From: Candidatus Heimdallarchaeota archaeon | Lineage (GTDB): Archaea > Asgardarchaeota > Heimdallarchaeia > Heimdallarchaeales > Kariarchaeaceae | DNA length: 64,000 nucleotides | Direction: 5' to 3' | NCBI GenBank assembly: GCA_026702845.1 | Contig: JADCLS010000004.1 | Span: 62,001 to 126,000 of the forward strand | In this document: positions 55,702-63,859 of the stretch, piece after piece | How the letters are laid out: each line of letters begins with the position of its first letter | Position numbering within the stretch: the stretch's first letter is position 1 | Made by a program: the position numbers and the translations under genes | The notes under the pieces: model-generated | Databases searched by the model: none | What the model saw: only the letters and a program-made list of their open reading frames with translations | What the model was told of the DNA's origin: nothing

Positions 55702-57476
55702 TGTTACGAAATCTCGAAACCTCATTTGATCGGAATTATACTGATAGGGATCTACTTTCTAGATATTACACTTTCATGATCGCCCATAAGTCAGATCTGA
55801 TCATTACCATTATTTCAATACTCCTAAGTACTCTCTTGCAGATCTTTATTCCATTTACCCTTGATTTTGGTGTTGGATATGTCATGGACGAGAATTTGGA
55901 GATGGTAATTTTCATGGCATCCTTGTTTCTGATATTATATGTCTCGACATGGGTAATTGATTACTTCCGAACTTATTACACCACCAAGTTCACCTCCAAG
56001 ACAACACGAGATGTTAGGGACAAGTTGTTCTATGATATACAAACCCACGATCTTTCCTTTTTCGACCAGAATAATACTGGTACTTTAATGACTCGAGTGA
56101 TGGATGATTCTCAAGAATTGGGAGGTTTCACCGCTCAAGCAGGAAATATTCTAGTTAATCTTCTTGTCAGTCTTGGCACTGTTATTGTAATGGTTATTGT
56201 TGATTACCGGCTTGCATTGTTAGCAATATCTGTAATCCCCTTCTTGATGGTCCTGATCTATTATTTCAGAAAATTCGCACGTAATCTTTCTCGAAACTGG
56301 AGAATATCCATTTCCAAACTAAATGATAGTTTTCAAGAGAATATCTCTGGAATTACTGTGGCAAAATCCTTTGGAAGAATGAAAAATGCACGAGAGGAAT
56401 TCAATGAGTTAAATCTTGAGAATTACAAGGTGAATACAAAACGATCCATGTACTTCTCATCCATTTTTCCCCTTGTCTATGCTTTGGCCAGTGTGGGCTT
56501 ATTTTTAGTTCTCTTCTATGGAGGTAAATGGTCGATTGATTCTGGTGAACCTGGTATTGATACGCTTGTATTCTATACTGCACTCCTGCAGAGGTTTTAC
56601 TTCCCCATAGTATGGATTTCCTCGTTTTATCAGCAAATTCAGGCAGGTTTGGCTGCAGTAGAGAGAATATTCAGCCTACAGGATGTTGAATCAAGAGTAC
56701 AAGATAATGGCAAGATAGAGGCTAAGGATTTGAGGGGAAATATTGAATTCAAACACATGCAATTTGCCTATGAAGAGGGACAAAATGTCTTTGAGGATTT
56801 CAATCTTACCATCGATGCTGGTGAGACTGTAGCTGTGGTCGGTCATACAGGCTCAGGTAAATCCACCTTGATCAGCCTGCTTTTACGATTCTATGAATAC
56901 GGACAGGGAGAAATCCTTGTTGATGGAGTAAATATTTGTGATTATATCTTGAATTCTTATCGATCGAATATTGGGATGGTGCTTCAAGATCCTCTGTTAT
57001 TCTCTGGTAGTATACGATACAACATAACGTATGGGTTAAACTATATCCCAGATGATGAGGAGATTATTGCTGCAGCCAAGGCTGCCAATGCCTGGGAATT
57101 CATCCAGAAACAACCCGATGGACTGGATACGATGATTAAGGAAAGAGGGAAAGGACTTAGCCAGGGTCAACGTCAACTCATAGCACTGGCCAGAGCCTTC
57201 ATCGTATCCCCAAGAATCCTTCTCCTGGATGAGGCCACAGCTTCCATTGATGCTTATTCAGAGGTGTTGATACAAGAAGCAATTGATCGTTTACTTCATG
57301 ATCGAACATCGATTATCATCGCACACAGATTGACCACAGTTAAAAGAGCAGATAGAATTATCGTCTTGGAAAAGGGAAGAGTGATAGAAACTGGATCACA
57401 TGAAGAGTTAATGAAGAATGGAGGTCATTATGCTGAGTTATTCAATACCTACTTCTCCTTCCAGGTGATCAACTAG
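55701..57476 (+). CDS. ABC exporter half-transporter with catalytic ATP site
   Basis: This 591-residue partner of the preceding protein has an exporter membrane domain (about 25-320) and an ATPase domain with Walker A GHTGSGKST (381-389), Walker B ILLLDE (Glu511 present) and H-loop His542 (AHRL). Its signature is LSQGQ (486-490), a departure from LSGGQ, which would face the degenerate Walker site of the partner. So one competent and one degenerate site are expected in the heterodimer, a known asymmetric exporter design. Its stop codon overlaps the convergent gene's stop by 4 bp (CTAG). Confidence 0.94.
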   Translation: MLRNLETSFDRNYTDRDLLSRYYTFMIAHKSDLIITIISILLSTLLQIFIPFTLDFGVGYVMDENLEMVIFMASLFLILYVSTWVIDYFRTYYTTKFTSKTTRDVRDKLFYDIQTHDLSFFDQNNTGTLMTRVMDDSQELGGFTAQAGNILVNLLVSLGTVIVMVIVDYRLALLAISVIPFLMVLIYYFRKFARNLSRNWRISISKLNDSFQENISGITVAKSFGRMKNAREEFNELNLENYKVNTKRSMYFSSIFPLVYALASVGLFLVLFYGGKWSIDSGEPGIDTLVFYTALLQRFYFPIVWISSFYQQIQAGLAAVERIFSLQDVESRVQDNGKIEAKDLRGNIEFKHMQFAYEEGQNVFEDFNLTIDAGETVAVVGHTGSGKSTLISLLLRFYEYGQGEILVDGVNICDYILNSYRSNIGMVLQDPLLFSGSIRYNITYGLNYIPDDEEIIAAAKAANAWEFIQKQPDGLDTMIKERGKGLSQGQRQLIALARAFIVSPRILLLDEATASIDAYSEVLIQEAIDRLLHDRTSIIIAHRLTTVKRADRIIVLEKGRVIETGSHEELMKNGGHYAELFNTYFSFQVIN

Positions 57477-58456
57477 TACTGCAAATAGGCAATATGTTTG
57501 TTTAAGTGCTCGTTAAATATGTTTTGCCATTTAGATTCCAAGACCACTGCTACTATGAATATAATAAGCTGGAATATCAGTGCATACTCGAAATAAGAGT
57601 AATATGGATAGATAATAAAATTCATGAAATGAACTAAGGAGAGAAAAAGGCTAAGAGTTAATGATGCTAGTATTGGGTTGGGTGGGAACTTATTCTCACC
57701 ACGATGATCATTGAGTAGATGTTGATGCAATTGTTTGTATTTTAAGTAATACAGTATGGGAACAAAGTAGAATATTATCTGCAATACAAAATATATATCG
57801 AAATTTTTACTCTTAGTATTGTGAGTATACCAATTTAATTTCTGTAAATTCTTCATATTTGACTGGATGTAGATCAAATAAGGTATATTGATTATGATTC
57901 CAATAAATATTGAGCTGAAGCCGAAAAGAAACATGAATTTGATGTATTGTGTGAAAAAAAGCAAAAAACCCCATCCAATATAGCTTCCAGTTTTGGGGAG
58001 TATTTTCGTGGGAGAAAAATTCGGCATGGATGAAGTCACTGAGGTAAATATCTCAGATTTCCCCTTTCTCTTCATGATCCCTGTCACAATTGCCAATATT
58101 GCTCGGATGAGGAGTGAGTAAGCTCCAAATAATAATTCATCACTATAGCTTGAATAGTAATCCAAGATTATAATATATGTAATAATATCAATTAGTGCAG
58201 TGATAAAATCAATGATATAGGAGTATTTCACTTTGCTATCAAATGAATTATCATCTACTTTTGTACGTGCAAATAATATGAGTGAAATCAAGGCTAGTGC
58301 AGTACCTGCAAGGATAATAATGGTTTCAGAATAATCATAAACATATCTAGTCTGATAATACGTATTGGTATAATATGAATAATAATCATACTCCTGCTCG
58401 TTCATCACTGGAAAAACATATGGCATGAAATATGCCAAGAAGCTAATTACGTTCAT
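57473..58456 (-). CDS. Polytopic membrane protein, unknown
   Basis: From ATG 58456 the protein has 327 residues; a TTG at 58486 could add ten. It has about eight membrane helices and a tyrosine-rich outer loop early on (YDYYSYYTNTYYQTRYVYDYS, about residues 23-43). A C-terminal cytoplasmic loop contains YLKYKQLHQHLLNDHRGENKF. The Tyr-rich loop and aromatic-rich helices are unusual. I recognise no family. It converges with the ABC exporter gene, sharing the CTAG palindrome in both stop codons. Confidence 0.65.
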   Translation of the reverse strand: MNVISFLAYFMPYVFPVMNEQEYDYYSYYTNTYYQTRYVYDYSETIIILAGTALALISLILFARTKVDDNSFDSKVKYSYIIDFITALIDIITYIIILDYYSSYSDELLFGAYSLLIRAILAIVTGIMKRKGKSEIFTSVTSSMPNFSPTKILPKTGSYIGWGFLLFFTQYIKFMFLFGFSSIFIGIIINIPYLIYIQSNMKNLQKLNWYTHNTKSKNFDIYFVLQIIFYFVPILYYLKYKQLHQHLLNDHRGENKFPPNPILASLTLSLFLSLVHFMNFIIYPYYSYFEYALIFQLIIFIVAVVLESKWQNIFNEHLNKHIAYLQY

Positions 58457-58576
58457 AGTCAATATGTTTTTCCTGTTTTGCACCAACTTATGTAGTAATT
58501 TGTACGTATATTAATATAATCAAATTTCAAAGCACAATCCCTAAATTTGGCAATATTAATTGGTAATATTTTCCTA

Positions 58577-59320
58577 TTAAACTCTTTTAAATTCAGGATA
58601 CTGACCGATTTTGACAATTTGATCAATTTTATTTCTCTGTTTGAACTCTGTAAAATCAGAGATACTTGATTTGATTTGCAGAATAGCAGCACCATCATAT
58701 AGCTTGAAAATCTCACCCTTTACATCAGGATCATCAGTGATGGATGGTTCAACCTCACCAAAAACAAAATATAATAGCGATCTGGGTTTTCCGATGTTTA
58801 TCATACGGGAGATTGGTTCCTGCCCAAGGAAACAACCTTTGGGGAGATATATGGTATCATAAAGGCCTGCCTCAACCGGATTTTGGTTGATCAGAAGCTC
58901 AGGTGGAACTTGTTGATTGGCAATCAAAAAATCCTCAAAACTTTCACCAGTTGAATCGATATCTTCCTGAAAAACAAATTTCGCCTTACCTATACCACTA
59001 AGATATGTATCTGCTGAGATTAAATAAAGTGGATCAGATTCATTGGTTATATCTTCAAGCCTAACATCCAAACTCAATTTATATTTTAGTAATAATTCTA
59101 CGGTTGATTTAATAAATACAGGGGGTATATAGCATAAAAATCCGGAATCTATCTTCTCCAACCAAAACACAGATTGGATCTTGGCTTTTGGTGTTAGGAT
59201 AATTGATCTGTCTACTGTTACAGTATCTAGATTATTTGGAACAATACCATCAAGGTACTGCTTTATATCAGAACCAGATACCTTAATCACCATCCAATCA
59301 GTCAACTTTATTGAGACCAT
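58577..59320 (-). CDS. YgfZ/GcvT-like folate-binding protein
   Basis: This 247-residue protein belongs to the YgfZ branch of the GcvT fold. The hallmark KGCFLGQE is present (161-168) with the conserved Cys163. In bacteria YgfZ binds tetrahydrofolate and supports Fe-S cluster enzymes, mainly under oxidative conditions. The sequence is shorter than YgfZ of E. coli (about 325 residues) and lacks most of the C-terminal barrel. A TATA-like box lies 20 nt upstream of the ATG. It is not in a glycine-cleavage cluster, which argues against GcvT itself. Confidence 0.85.
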   Translation of the reverse strand: MVSIKLTDWMVIKVSGSDIKQYLDGIVPNNLDTVTVDRSIILTPKAKIQSVFWLEKIDSGFLCYIPPVFIKSTVELLLKYKLSLDVRLEDITNESDPLYLISADTYLSGIGKAKFVFQEDIDSTGESFEDFLIANQQVPPELLINQNPVEAGLYDTIYLPKGCFLGQEPISRMINIGKPRSLLYFVFGEVEPSITDDPDVKGEIFKLYDGAAILQIKSSISDFTEFKQRNKIDQIVKIGQYPEFKRV

Positions 59321-59340
59321 GAAAATTATGCGGAGTTGTA

Positions 59341-59348
59341 TATTTAAA
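59341..59348 (-). promoter_or_regulatory. TATA-like box for the YgfZ-like gene
   Basis: Minus-strand TTTAAATA ends 20 nt before the ATG at 59320, consistent with a leaderless transcript. Confidence 0.4.
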
Positions 59349-59473
59349 ATATTTGGAAAAGTGAAATTCTCAATATCAATAATTGTGTTTTGAGCTGAAA
59401 CATCGGAATCAACATATTCGAATTCCCAAATTGCTATTAATTAGTGGTAAAACATAATTTTTCGTTCGAAAAG

Positions 59474-59481
59474 ATTATATT
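59474..59481 (+). promoter_or_regulatory. TATA-like box for the PRC-barrel-like gene
   Basis: ATTATATT ends 22 nt before the ATG at 59504. It would lie inside the coding region if the GTG at 59444 were used, so it supports the shorter start. Confidence 0.45.
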
Positions 59482-59503
59482 CGTAGACCTACATTTGATA
59501 TTT

Positions 59504-60175
59504 ATGGTCTCTAAACAATTCTCTGGATTGAGATTTATGGAAGATATCAAGAATGCAACTGTTTATGACAGTAACAATGTTAAATTAGGTAGAGTACTCG
59601 ACTGTTTGGTAAAACAGACTGAAGAAGGAGTAGATCTAACTAAATTCACTATCGGAGGATCATACTGGGAAGAATTGCTCGAAGATATGGGGTTGAAACC
59701 AGATGTGGATCCTGTGTTCGGTGTAGAAGTCATCGAAAGTGTTGCTCCAAAATCTATCAAACTCTCAGTGCCAGGTGAAGAATTGAAATCAACCACTATT
59801 GATCCTGATGCAATAGATGCAGATGAATTCAAATTATCTCATCTATCAGATATTCAACTTGTTGATAGTAATGATGAGCCACTAGGTAACATTATCGATA
59901 TCAAATTTGCTGGAGGTCACTTCCAATTTGTTCTCGGAGATGGTTCTTGGAAGGAAATGCTTGAGGACCTAGGTTTACGAGAGGATATTGATTTTCTAAT
60001 ATCTCCAAAATTCGTTAATAGCTTTGATCAGAAGGTATTAAAATTGTCCCAGGGTAAGGCAGATCTTACTGTATTATTCAAGGAGAATATCAAACCTGAG
60101 TATAGGAAAGCTGGAGAGCTGGAAAAAGCAAAGCTCCAAGCTAACGCTCTGAATGCTTTCTATCCAATGAGATAA
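59504..60175 (+). CDS. Tandem PRC-barrel-like protein
   Basis: From ATG 59504 the protein has 223 residues and is cytoplasmic. It consists of two similar units: MEDIKNATVYDSNNVKLGRV ... GGSYWEELLEDMGL (about 12-95) and LSHLSDIQLVDSNDEPLGNI ... GDGSWKEMLEDLGL (about 110-190). The first strands (VYDSNNVKLGRV and LVDSNDEPLGNI) are typical of PRC-barrel folds, which serve as small adaptor modules in RNA processing, photosynthesis and archaeal cell division (CdpB). Each unit carries an extra W-x-E-M/L-L-E-D-M/L-GL helix. The tail is helical (EYRKAGELEKAKLQANAL). Function unknown. Confidence 0.7.
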   Translation: MVSKQFSGLRFMEDIKNATVYDSNNVKLGRVLDCLVKQTEEGVDLTKFTIGGSYWEELLEDMGLKPDVDPVFGVEVIESVAPKSIKLSVPGEELKSTTIDPDAIDADEFKLSHLSDIQLVDSNDEPLGNIIDIKFAGGHFQFVLGDGSWKEMLEDLGLREDIDFLISPKFVNSFDQKVLKLSQGKADLTVLFKENIKPEYRKAGELEKAKLQANALNAFYPMR

Positions 60176-60195
60176 ACTAATACTATACTAATCAA

Positions 60196-60678
60196 TTATT
60201 CAATCTTATACAGTAAATCACTAGCATAATCTGCTATCTCGGACCATAATCTATCCGCATTCAGCGCTGGTAAACCCCAGACTTTGCGTAAAAATAGTAA
60301 CATGGATCCATGATGCATCATATGATGTGCAGATCTAATCATGATCCATGCTGTTGATTTATCACTTGGTGCATACTCTGGTGATGGAGTCCAGGTCAGT
60401 TCATCTTCATCATTCAATCGTTTTCTGAACTCCTCAACCTGTTTGTCTAACAATAATTTGACTTCTGCAAGATCGGCGAATTTGGCACTGAATGGAAAAG
60501 CTTGATCCTTCTGCTTCAACCACCAGTGTGGCGTGGCAACAGCGTGAAACAAGATATCCACCGGTTTTCCTGCATCACCGAAAGGTTCAATCATCTTCTC
60601 TTCTGGTAATCCATCAAGGATTAATTTGAAGTATTCCACAACTTTGCCATAATAATCTAGTGCGTGATCCTTAATCAT
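60196..60678 (-). CDS. DinB-like four-helix protein
   Basis: This 160-residue protein fits the DinB/YfiT-type four-helix bundle. It has an N-terminal helix with DYYGKVVEYFKLILDGLPEE, a His in the HAVATPHWWLKQ segment (about 46-57) and a C-terminal SAHHMMHHGSMLLFLRKVWGLP with the metal-binding His pattern. These proteins usually bind a divalent metal and some act as thiol transferases; a specific role cannot be assigned. It converges with the PRC-barrel-like gene (20 bp apart) and has a short divergent spacer to the V4R gene. Confidence 0.82.
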   Translation of the reverse strand: MIKDHALDYYGKVVEYFKLILDGLPEEKMIEPFGDAGKPVDILFHAVATPHWWLKQKDQAFPFSAKFADLAEVKLLLDKQVEEFRKRLNDEDELTWTPSPEYAPSDKSTAWIMIRSAHHMMHHGSMLLFLRKVWGLPALNADRLWSEIADYASDLLYKIE

Positions 60679-60835
60679 ACACTATCGGAATTCCATGAAT
60701 ATTTAATATTTTCATGAGGAGAAATCTAATTTGTATGGGATCCACCATATAATCTGTAGATAAAAGTGATTTTTTTCCAAAATATATACAGAATGTTCAA
60801 TATCCTTTTAATTTGTAACTCACCTCTTAATTTGA

Positions 60836-62344
60836 ATGTCCACTGAATCAGTGATCCGTCTCATCATGTTCACAAGTGACAAATGCATCTGGTGCCCTCC
60901 CATTGAACGAGTGGTACGAGAAGTATTAATGGAAGGTGGTATGCAAGAACTTGTGCATATCAGTGTGATTGATGTTGAAGCAGAGGAGGATTCAAAAGGT
61001 GCTTATGACATTCAAACTCTCCCGAAAGTGTATATCAATGATAAACTCATTCTAGAGGGTGGTATGGACGATGAGAATGCACGTGACCTTATGTGGTCTG
61101 CAATGTTGAATTTTGCATTCAAGAGCAAACAGGAAGAGGAACTAATAAAGACGTCCTTGCTCAATATAGAGATGAATTCCATTGAATCATTGAACGATAC
61201 CGCGGTTCTAAGGCCATCCATTGGTGATCATACACATATTGGAACCTATCAGCAAAGCTTGCTTAGTCTGTACAGTCTTGATCCTTTAGTTCCTTATTTC
61301 CTCTACAATGCAGGTTATAATATCGGAATGTATGGAATCATGCATAATATCCTCCATACACTCAATCCAAAATTAGGTACGACACCACAAAGATCCAAAA
61401 AATTCATTGTATTAGGCAAGGCATTGGAACTATATTTCTCAAATAGAGAATTATACTCAACTCGGATTGCATCAGGTGCAAAGGTCATCGAACAGACCGA
61501 GTCTAGTATTTTCCTTAGAGTTAATGAGTTAGCTTCTGCTTCCATAGGTATAGATGTTGGAGAGCCTATGTGTGGGTTTGTTGCAGGTCAATTAGCAGGA
61601 GTAACTACCGCTCTGATGGGTACACAGGCGAGTTGTGCTGAACAGATTTGTCTAGCTAATGGTGGCGATTTCTGTCTCTTCAAGATTTCAATAGATAAGG
61701 ATTTCGAACGACAGATGATCCCTGCCGCTGAGGATAAATTCCAGAGGATGGATCGTAAATACAATTTCTATGAGGTAATCCATGAAATCACAAGTATCAT
61801 GGAGAAGAGTACTCTCATGAGAAAACCACAAAGACCAAATGCAGGAGATTTCATACATATCTCTGTATACCAGCCAATCATTATCACCCTCAAGTTACTG
61901 GATAGCCTTTCAGGAGTAATTCTGTATTCAGGAGGCAGAGAGCTAGGGGTGTTTGGTCCTGGTAAGGATTTACTTGATCAGCTACGGCATGAGAAGGGAG
62001 ATAATGGTATTGTATCTCCAGAGATTGGAGTTTCATTACTGTATGAGTATCTTACTCACCCCACCAGTTATCTGAGAAGAGATTATGGACGAGTACATCT
62101 CCATAAGATCGATGAGGAAACCTATCATTTGGAGTTCGAGGAAAATGCGTCAGTTGCAGGAATGGCAAGGGGCAATCTCAACCTATCCTTTTGTGATTTT
62201 CAAGCGGGTTTCCTTGCAGGTCGTTTACACATTCTCATCGGCCTGGAACCGATAGTGAAGGAGATCAATTGCCAGGGAAATGGGCATGAAGTCTGTGTAT
62301 TCGAGATAAAAATCAGAAACCCCCAAGGATTGAATACTTCATAA
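60836..62344 (+). CDS. Thioredoxin-like protein fused to two V4R domains
   Basis: This 502-residue cytoplasmic protein begins with a thioredoxin/glutaredoxin fold (about 5-95): strand IRLIMFTSD, redox motif CIWC (Cys17, Cys20) and a cis-Pro segment TLPKVYIND. Two V4R (4-vinyl reductase) domains follow, each ending in the family Cys-rich pattern: about 130-285 (ASCAEQICLANGGDFCLFKI) and about 335-495 (EINCQGNGHEVCVFEI). V4R domains bind small hydrophobic ligands and may hold zinc. Fusion to a CxxC domain suggests a redox-linked sensor or an enzyme of hydrophobic cofactors. No catalytic partner is adjacent. The order Trx-V4R-V4R is unusual to me. Confidence 0.82.
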   Translation: MSTESVIRLIMFTSDKCIWCPPIERVVREVLMEGGMQELVHISVIDVEAEEDSKGAYDIQTLPKVYINDKLILEGGMDDENARDLMWSAMLNFAFKSKQEEELIKTSLLNIEMNSIESLNDTAVLRPSIGDHTHIGTYQQSLLSLYSLDPLVPYFLYNAGYNIGMYGIMHNILHTLNPKLGTTPQRSKKFIVLGKALELYFSNRELYSTRIASGAKVIEQTESSIFLRVNELASASIGIDVGEPMCGFVAGQLAGVTTALMGTQASCAEQICLANGGDFCLFKISIDKDFERQMIPAAEDKFQRMDRKYNFYEVIHEITSIMEKSTLMRKPQRPNAGDFIHISVYQPIIITLKLLDSLSGVILYSGGRELGVFGPGKDLLDQLRHEKGDNGIVSPEIGVSLLYEYLTHPTSYLRRDYGRVHLHKIDEETYHLEFEENASVAGMARGNLNLSFCDFQAGFLAGRLHILIGLEPIVKEINCQGNGHEVCVFEIKIRNPQGLNTS

Positions 62345-62388
62345 TTGCGCATAGTCTCTGCTATGTGACAAAATTTTCTTGAGATTCA

Positions 62389-63801
62389 TCATTCTTGTTT
62401 TGATCTTTCGAGATTTACCATTGAAATTAAGTTTAAGGCGTCTTTCAACTCTTTTTCCGTTAGTATCTCATAGGATGTGATGACTTCCCTAATGCTTTTA
62501 TTATTTTTGTGCGCTTCCTTTGCAACTTTTGCTGCTAAATCATAATCAATTTTAGGATGTTTTGTAAGTGCAGTAACAATCATGAGTGAGGATTCTAATG
62601 CATCAGCGATTTTTTTCTCATTTACTTTCAATCCCTCTATTGCTTTATCTGCAAAAGAGAGGATTCCCTGGCTCATGATATCAATAGATTCCAAAAGATT
62701 ACTCACCAATAATGGCATCATCATATTTAGCTCCAGTATGGAATTTTGAGCTGCTATATTGATAGTTGTGTCATTTCCGATGACCTGTGCAGCAACCTGA
62801 ATGAGCATCTCAGATTGTGTAGGGTTGACCTTCCCTGGCATAATTGAAGAACCCGGTTCATTTGTAGGAAGAATCAATTCTCCCAATCCTGCACGAGGGC
62901 CAGAGGCTAACCAACGGATATCATTGGCTAGTTTCATCAATGATACTGCCAGTGTTCTAAGAGCTCCAGATATTGCAAGAACTCTATCCTTACTCGAGAT
63001 CAATGCAAATTTGTTATTCTCAGCATTGAATTCCATGCCAAAGCGTTCAGATAGAATCGCTGCTACCTGTTTGCCTAGGTCTGGATGTGCATTCAATCCA
63101 GTTCCAACAGCAGTGCCTCCTATTGCAAGATCTAACAACCCTCTACTAGTATTGATGATATGATCTCGTGCAAACTTCAACTGGTTGATATATCCAGAGA
63201 ATTCCTGTCCAAGACTCAGTGGAACAGCATCTTGAAGGTGTGTACGGCCCACTTTTATGACATTCCAATACTCCTGTTCCTTCTCCTGTAATCGCTCAAT
63301 TAGAATGTCCAGCTGGATGAGCAGGTTGTCATGAATATCAACTAAGGCAGCTATGTGCATGGAGGTGGGGATTGTATCATTAGAGCTTTGACCGAGATTG
63401 ACATGATTATTGGGATGAACATACTTACTTCCCAGTTCCTTGCCAAGCGATTCATTAGCTAAATTGGCAATAACCTCATTAACATTCATATTAGTTTGAG
63501 TACCTGATCCTGTTTGGAAAACATCAAGGGGGAATTGATCTAAATATTGACCTGCAATGATTTTATCAGAGACCTCTATTATAGCATCTGCTCTTTCAGT
63601 ATCAAGTAATCCCAATCCTTTATTTGCAATCGCACAGGCTCGTTTCAACTCCACATGAGTTTTGATAAATCTCGTTGGAAATATCCGATCAGAAATATTA
63701 AAATTTTGCAGAGATCTCTGGGTTTGTGCTCCCCAGTACACCTCATTACTCACTTGTATCTCACCGATTGAATCAGTCTCAATTCTGTAAGATTTATCCA
63801 T
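62389..63801 (-). CDS. fumC: Fumarate hydratase, class II
   Basis: This enzyme interconverts fumarate and malate in the citric acid cycle. From ATG 63801 the protein has 470 residues. It has the fumarase pattern: TGSGTQTNMNVNEVIA, HPNNHVNLGQSSND, GRTHLQDA with the acid-base His (about 188), and the flexible SS loop GSSIMPGKVNP (317-327) with catalytic Ser319. It belongs to the iron-free class II, which tolerates oxygen, unlike class I. A TATA-like box 22 nt upstream supports the start at 63801 over the TTG at 63834. The aspartase/ASL superfamily is similar, but the H-N-x-V-N-x-x-Q-S-S-N-D and SS-loop sequences favour fumarase. Confidence 0.94.
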   Translation of the reverse strand: MDKSYRIETDSIGEIQVSNEVYWGAQTQRSLQNFNISDRIFPTRFIKTHVELKRACAIANKGLGLLDTERADAIIEVSDKIIAGQYLDQFPLDVFQTGSGTQTNMNVNEVIANLANESLGKELGSKYVHPNNHVNLGQSSNDTIPTSMHIAALVDIHDNLLIQLDILIERLQEKEQEYWNVIKVGRTHLQDAVPLSLGQEFSGYINQLKFARDHIINTSRGLLDLAIGGTAVGTGLNAHPDLGKQVAAILSERFGMEFNAENNKFALISSKDRVLAISGALRTLAVSLMKLANDIRWLASGPRAGLGELILPTNEPGSSIMPGKVNPTQSEMLIQVAAQVIGNDTTINIAAQNSILELNMMMPLLVSNLLESIDIMSQGILSFADKAIEGLKVNEKKIADALESSLMIVTALTKHPKIDYDLAAKVAKEAHKNNKSIREVITSYEILTEKELKDALNLISMVNLERSKQE

Positions 63802-63823
63802 ACTTACCATATCTTGTATACTC

Positions 63824-63831
63824 AATATAAA
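63824..63831 (-). promoter_or_regulatory. TATA-like box for the fumarase gene
   Basis: Minus-strand TTTATATT ends 22 nt before the ATG at 63801, the usual spacing in this window. It overlaps the alternative TTG start (63834) region and so argues against it. Confidence 0.4.
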
Positions 63832-63859
63832 CAAAATGTTGCAATGAGAGTGAAATTAT

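Noticed and set aside
58577..59320. GcvT aminomethyltransferase of the glycine cleavage system
   Set aside because: The KGCFLGQE motif, short length and lack of gcv neighbours point to the YgfZ branch.
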